Assembly: GCF_030272615.1 (NCBI RefSeq) | Contig: NW_026728913.1 | Coordinates: forward strand, 202,501 to 225,000 | Direction of reading: 5' to 3' | DNA: 22,500 nucleotides | From: Cryptomeria japonica | Taxonomy: Eukaryota > Streptophyta > Pinopsida > Cupressales > Cupressaceae | Shown: piece after piece, positions 18,132 to 22,500 of the stretch | Layout: each line of letters begins with the position of its first letter | How positions within the stretch are numbered: position 1 is the first letter of the stretch | Position numbers and translations under genes: made by a program | The notes under the pieces: model-generated | Seen by the model: only the letters and a program-made list of their open reading frames with translations | What the model was told of the DNA's origin: nothing | Database searches by the model: none

Positions 18132-18670
18132 CGCGGGTGCCATCTTGAGCCCGCCCTGGTGTGCAGCCCAGGCAAGTTGTGCGCACCAAGGCACCCACCC
18201 TGGCCAAGGTGGGTCACGGGGTGGGTCCTAGGGTGGGTAACGGGGTGGGTACTAAGGTGCGTGCCAAGGTGGGTCATAGGGTGGGTGCCAAGGTGGGCAC
18301 CAGGGTGGGTGTGCACCAACCCTAGCCAGGGTAGGTCACGGGGTGGTTGTCGGGGTGGGCGTCAAGGAGCCAAGGTGGGTGGCAAGTAGCCAAGTTGCGT
18401 GCCAAGGTGGGTGTCGGGGTGGGTGCCAAGGATCCAAGGTGGGTGCCAAGGAACCAAGGTGGGTGTCTGGGTGGGTGCCGAGGTGGGAGCCAGGGTGGGT
18501 CCCAAGGTGAGTGCAAAGGTGGGTGCCAGGGTCAAGGTGAGTGCCAATGTGGGTTCCAAGGTGCCAGGGTCAGGGTGAGTGCCAATGTGGGTTCAAAGGT
18601 GCTAAGTTGGGTGCGAGGTTGGGTGCGAGGGTGGGTGGGTGCCAAGGTGTGCTAGGTGGAAGCCCGGGTG

Positions 18671-19062
18671 GGTCGGCATCCCATGGGTGTCGAGTTGGGT
18701 GCCTGATGGGTGCTTCTTGTCAAGTTTTAGTCGTCGGGACTCATTTCGAGCCTTAGAGGTCGTTTCTTGTCCGGTTGCCCTGTCTTCGACCTGGGAACCC
18801 AATTTTGGTCCTCGGGTCCCATTTTTTTTTGTCTCGCATCCCACTTTTGGCCTGTGGCCTTTTCGGGGTCGATTCTCGTTTTGGGCATCAGAGCATGTTT
18901 CTTCTCCTAAAACCCAATATTTGTTTATTAAGTCTCGGAACACATTTTTGTTCTCGTGGACCCATCATGGGTCTTGGAACGCATTTGTGGTCCTTGGGTC
19001 CCATTTTGCATCCCGAAACTTGTGTTTTGGTGCTTGATCCCTATTTTGGGTGCCCACCTTGC
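18671..19062. other. Pyrimidine-rich island, second copy
   Basis: Copy of 10736-11126, identical as far as I can see. Confidence 0.65.
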
Positions 19063-19445
19063 ACCAAGTGCGCACCCGGGGCAAACCGAGCGCCTTGGTG
19101 CACCGGGGCAAGATCGAGCGTGCACCCGAGGCGCCCCGAACATGCACCAAGGTGCACTCGGCCCACATGTGAGCGCAGGTCGTTGCGCCCGAGGTGGTGT
19201 GTGGGCACCGCGTTGCAGACGGGACACTGCACGCACACGACGCCCCCTACAGGTGCACGCACGTAGGCCGGGCCGGGTGCACACCCGACGCCCTAGCAAG
19301 GTGCGCGCACCCGGGCAGGGCTCACACTTGGCGAACGGGGCGCACTTCGCGAGGGAGGGTGTGCACCTCGACGGGGGTGGGTGGCCGGGGTGGATTCGCA
19401 CGTGGGTCGCGGTTTGCTAAGTACACACTGCGACAAGCTCATAAC

Positions 19446-19564
19446 GGGTGCGATCATACCAGCGTTAGTGCACCGGATCCCATCAGAACTCCGCAGTTAA
19501 GCGCGCTTGGGCCGGAGTAGTACTGGGATGGGTGACCTCCCGGGAAGTCCCGGTGTTGCACCCT
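19446..19564 (+). rRNA. 5S ribosomal RNA gene, copy 2
   Basis: Full-length plant 5S gene, identical to copy 1 except base 19, which is G here (19464), giving AGCGTTAGTG. The terminal stem and internal control region are intact. It lies exactly 7,936 bp from copy 1 with the same flanks. The G form fits gymnosperm 5S as I remember it, so copy 1 probably carries a CG to CA change. Confidence 0.97.
19495..19537 (+). promoter_or_regulatory. 5S internal control region, copy 2
   Basis: Box A AGTTAAGCGCGCTTGGGC and box C with GGATGGGTGACC, the same as copy 1. Confidence 0.9.
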
Positions 19565-19576
19565 TTTTTAGTTTTT
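19564..19576 (+). terminator. Pol III terminator of 5S copy 2
   Basis: T6 at 19564-19569, AG, and T5 at 19572-19576. Confidence 0.85.
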
Positions 19577-19989
19577 CGCCGGGCATCGCAATGCTATTTG
19601 AATAAACCTTTTGCCCGTTTGCGTTCTCGTCGGGGCCGGGCCGGGCCGGGGTGCGCTGCCCGCACTACCGCGCGCGCGGGGGCGACACCGAGCGCGCACC
19701 CGAGGCGCCCCGAGCACACAGGCCACGGTGCAACTCGGGCGTTGTGCGCGCACCCCGGTGCGCCCGAGGTGCTGCGCGCGCACCCAGGTGAAATCGGTGT
19801 GCACCTCGGCCAGTGCGCGCTCGGTCGAGTCGCGCACGTTGGCCAAGGTGCACGGTGATGTTTCTTACTCTAAGGTTCCGCACCAGACGCCCGGGACAGG
19901 TGAGCGAAGCTGGGCGGGGCCGGGTGCGCGGCCGGGGCAGGTGCACGCAGCTGGAGAGAGCTTTGGAGCACACTTCGGAGCGCACCAAT

Positions 19990-20096
19990 GATGCGCTCCA
20001 TTCAAAAGTTTCCTGAAAAGGCAAAAAAAGTTGAGATTATAGAATTTCCCACTTGAGAGATTGTAAAAAAAAAAAATTTAAAATGAAGGAAACGCG
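19990..20096. repeat. AT-rich module 12 (copy of module 1)
   Basis: Same diverged form as 12054-12160, with the A12 run. Confidence 0.75.
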
Positions 20097-21412
20097 GGTG
20101 CCAAGGTGTGCGCAGCCCAGCCAAGGTGTGCGCACCAAGGCGCCCACCCTGGCGAAGGTGCACGCAAGGTGCGCACCCGAGGCAAACCGGACAATTAACC
20201 CAACTTTCGACTTCGCGCGCACCTTGGAGCGCACTTCGGAGCGCTCCTTGGTGCGCACCAATCTTGGGCACCTCGGAGTGCACCATGGCGCCCACCAAGG
20301 TGCGCACCCGGGGCAAACCGAGCTCCGACTTCGTGCGCACCTTGGAGCGCACGAAAGGTGCGCACCATGGCGCCCACCAAGGTGCGCAGCCCAGCCAAGG
20401 CGTGCGCATCAAGGTGCGCACCCTGGCGAAGGTGCGCACCCGGGGCAAACCGAGCTCCGACTTCGTGCGCACCTTGGAGCGCACAAAAGGTGCGCAACCC
20501 AGCCAAGGTGTGCGCACCCCGGTCAAACCGAGCTCCGAATCGTGCGCACCAGAGGTGCACGCCATCGTGCGCACCTTGGAGCACACTTCGGAGCCCTCCT
20601 TGGTGCGCGCCGATGTTGCGCACCTCGGAGCGCACCCGGGGAAAACAATGCAATTAACCCGACTTTCGACTTCGTGGGCACCTCGGAGCGCTCTCGGGTT
20701 CGCACCTCGGAGCACACCGAGGTGCGCACCTTTGATGCGCTGCCTTCACCAATTTCCAGAAAAGGCAAGAAAACATTGAGAAGGTGTGCGCACCGAGGTG
20801 CCCACCCTGGCGAAGGTGCACGCGAGGTGCGCACCCGGGGCAAACCGGGCTCCGACTTCGTGCACGCCGCACCTTGGAGCACACTTCGGAGCGCTCCTTG
20901 GTGCGCACCAGGGCGCGCAACCCAGCCGAGGTGCCCACCCCGGCGAAGGTGCACGCGAGGTGCGCACCCGGGGCAAACCGGGCTCCGACTTCGTGCACGC
21001 CATGGTGCCCACCGCGGCGAAGGTGCACGCGAGGTGCGCACCCGGGGCAAACCGGGCTCCGACTTCGTGCACGCCGCACCTTGGAGCACACTTCGGAGCG
21101 CTCCTTGGTGCGCACCATGGTGCCCACCAGGGCGCGCAACCCCGCCGAAGGTGCACGCGAGGTGCGCACCCGGGGCAAACCGGGCTCCGACTTCGTGCAC
21201 GCCGCACCTTGGAGCACACTTCGGAGCGCTCCTTGGTGCGCACCATGGTGCCCACCAGGGCGCGCAACCCCGCCGAAGGTGCACGCGAGGTGCGCACCCG
21301 GGGCAAACCGGGCTCCGACTTCGTGCACGCCGCACCTTGGAGCACACTTCGGAGCGCTCCTTGGTGCGCACCAGGGCGCGCAACCCAGCCGAGGTGCCCA
21401 CCCCGGCGAAGG
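20097..21412. repeat. Palindromic GGTGCGCACC repeat array, block I, second copy
   Basis: Copy of 12161-13550 with the 63-bp and 11-bp deletions near its right end. Same words and the same 128-bp period. Open frames of 300-600 residues on both strands again follow the repeat. Confidence 0.9.
20731..20781. repeat. AT-rich module 13 (copy of module 2)
   Basis: Truncated form without the hairpin arms. Confidence 0.8.
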
Positions 21413-21696
21413 TGCGTACCCGGGGCAAACCGGGCTCCGACTTCGTGCACGCCGCACCTTGGAGCACACTTCGGAGCGCTCCTTGGTGCGCACCATGGTG
21501 CCCACCAGGCCGCGCAACCCAGCCAAGGTGTGCGCACCAAGGTGCACGCGAGGTGCGCACCCGGGGCAAACCGGGGTCCGACTTCGTGCACGCCGCACCT
21601 TGGAGCACACATCGGGGCGCTCCCGGGTTCGCACCGGCGTTGCGCACCGTGGTGGGCACCTCGGAGCACACCAAGGTGGGCAGCGAGGTGCGCACC

Positions 21697-21790
21697 TTTG
21701 ATGCGATGCCTTCACTAATTTCCATAAAAGGCAAAAAAAAAACGAGATTTTAAAATTTCCGTTTTGAAAGATAGTGAGAAAAAGGGAATG
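21697..21790. repeat. AT-rich module 14 (copy of module 3)
   Basis: TTTGATGCGATGCC form with AAAAGGGAA as right arm. Confidence 0.88.
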
Positions 21791-21930
21791 CTGGTGCCAT
21801 CTTGAGCCCGCCCTGGTGCGCAGCCCAGCCAAGGTGTGCGCACCAAGGTGCCCACCCTGGCGAAGGTGCGCGCCCGGGCAATTAACCCAACTTCCAACTT
21901 CGCGCGCGCCAGGGTGGGAGCGCACCCAAC

Positions 21931-22022
21931 AACCGGGCCTGGGAAGAGCCAATGCGAGAAACCCCACCAAACGCTCTGACAAAAAAAGAGGGGGCGCTCC
22001 AGTAACCCCGCTTCGGAGCGCA
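21931..22022. repeat. Conserved third module, copy 5
   Basis: Copy of 14069-14160. Confidence 0.85.
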
Positions 22023-22191
22023 CCCTGGGCAAACCCAGCCAAGGTGCCCACCCCGGCCAAGGTGCAGGCGAGGTGCGCACCCGGGGCAAACCGGGCTCCG
22101 ACAACGTGCACGCCGCACCTTGGAGCACACTTCGTAGCGCTCCCGGGTGCGCACCTCAGAGCACACCAAGGTGGGCAGCGAGGTGCGCACC

Positions 22192-22283
22192 TTTGATGCG
22201 CTGCCTTCACTAATTTCCAGAAAAGGCAAAAAAAAAAGGAGATTTTAAAATTTCCGTTTTGAAAGATAGTGAAAAAAACGGAA
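22192..22283. repeat. AT-rich module 15 (copy of module 4)
   Basis: Perfect 9-bp TTCCGTTTT/AAAACGGAA arms. Confidence 0.9.
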
Positions 22284-22399
22284 CGCGCGTGCCATCTTGA
22301 GCCCGCCCTGGTGCGCAGCCCAGGTAAGGTGCCCACCCTGGCAAAGGTGCGCACCCGGGCAATTAACCCTACTTCCGACTTCGTGCGCGCCAGGGTGGC

Positions 22400-22491
22400 A
22401 ACCGGGCCTCGGAAGAGCCAATGCGAGAAACCCCACCAAACGCTCCGACAAAAAAAGAGGCGGCGCTCCAATAACCCCGCTTCGGAGCGCA
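22400..22491. repeat. Conserved third module, copy 6
   Basis: Copy of 14538-14629, ending just inside the right edge. Confidence 0.85.
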
Positions 22492-22500
22492 GCCGGGGCA

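Larger units (their letters stand above)
10255..18190. repeat. 7,936-bp tandem duplication, first copy
   Basis: Sequence from 10255 onward reappears at 18191 onward with a constant offset of 7,936 bp through about 13370. The offset then falls to 7,873 and 7,862 bp after two deletions in the second copy. The unit holds the right part of the minisatellite, the pyrimidine-rich island, one 5S gene and the palindromic/AT-module mosaic. The differences I could find by eye across the first 3.1 kb are four substitutions, so the event is recent or the copies are being homogenised. Confidence 0.95.
15916..18190. repeat. 2,365-bp internal duplication, unit B plus tail
   Basis: Aligns to unit A with a 278-bp deletion between about 17424 and 17425 (unit A about 15062-15340), after which the offset is 2,086 bp. 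Alignment ends near 17977. A short tail with one more AT-rich module (18034-18131) then leads to the junction with the second 7.9-kb copy at 18191. Confidence 0.85.
18191..22500. repeat. 7,936-bp tandem duplication, second copy (runs off the right edge)
   Basis: Matches 10255 onward. Relative to the first copy it lacks 63 bp (the CATGGTGCGCACCGCGG form, first copy about 13393-13455) and 11 bp (CACGCGAGGTG, first copy about 13542-13552). Substitutions seen include 11304/19240 (C/A), 11528/19464 (A/G), 11649/19585 (G/A), 11799/19735 (C/T) and 14028/21890 (T/C). The unit is cut by the window edge inside its 2.4-kb sub-unit. Confidence 0.95.

Noticed and set aside
18180-18200. Assembly error as the cause of the large duplication
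   Set aside because: Not excluded, but the copies differ by substitutions and two deletions, so they are not one sequence pasted twice.
1-22500. 18S, 5.8S, 26S rRNA or tRNA genes
   Set aside because: I looked for familiar conserved rRNA and tRNA words on both strands and saw none apart from the two 5S genes. A covariance-model search would settle it.

Overview
This window is non-coding, repeat-built plant nuclear DNA, best read as ribosomal intergenic spacer (IGS) that carries linked 5S rRNA genes. Two intact plant-type 5S genes lie on the + strand (11510-11628 and 19446-19564). Thirteen copies of TATATAGGGG, the plant RNA polymerase I core promoter consensus TATATA(R)GGG, lie on the - strand between 4650 and 8799. 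Neither 18S nor 26S sequence was recognised, so the link to a 35S unit is inferred. Several 5S positions (GCGTTAGTG near base 20, TTAAGCGCGCTTGGGCC, CTCCCGGGAAGTCC) look like gymnosperm 5S as I remember it. A gymnosperm with 5S in its 45S spacer, such as Ginkgo, is plausible but not proven. I see no protein-coding gene. The many long open frames come from GC-rich, stop-poor repeats and are open in several frames on both strands.

Layout from left to right: (1) 1-420 is a degenerate margin, and 421-4290 is a 188-bp tandem array of 21 units, each holding a two-step coaxial inverted repeat. (2) 4291-5670 holds three larger promoter units, each with a palindrome beside the promoter. The first palindrome is a 31-bp hairpin with one mismatch. 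(3) 5721-6030 is a 50/56-bp array. It leads into four 311-bp units (5976-7174), a 52-bp array (7175-7812) and 157-bp units (7813-8885). The last six promoters are in the 157-bp units. (4) 8886-9062 is a cluster of GTGCAC palindromes. (5) 9063-10735 is a G-rich GGTGGGTGCC minisatellite with quadruplex potential and palindromic punctuation. (6) 10736-11126 is a pyrimidine-rich, poorly repetitive island, followed by the first 5S gene with GC-rich flanks. (7) 12054-18190 is a mosaic of palindromic GGTGCGCACC repeats, AT-rich hairpin modules and a third conserved module.

Large duplications are nested. The segment 10255-18190 (7,936 bp) is repeated in tandem from 18191 to the right edge, nearly identical apart from 63-bp and 11-bp deletions and a few substitutions. 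Its left breakpoint falls at the centre of a perfect 24-bp palindrome. Inside the first copy, about 13551-15915 is duplicated with a 2,365-bp offset, and the second copy has lost 278 bp.

If the Pol I reading is right, 35S transcription runs leftward. The promoters would be a ladder of spacer promoters, or spacer plus gene promoters, the 188-bp array would be leader (ETS) or further spacer, and the 5S genes would point the opposite way. The arrays appear related. The 188-bp unit resembles the middle of the promoter unit, the 157-bp unit is the 311-bp unit without about 154 bp, and a CCGACTTC/GTGCGCACC word recurs in the promoter units and the palindromic arrays.
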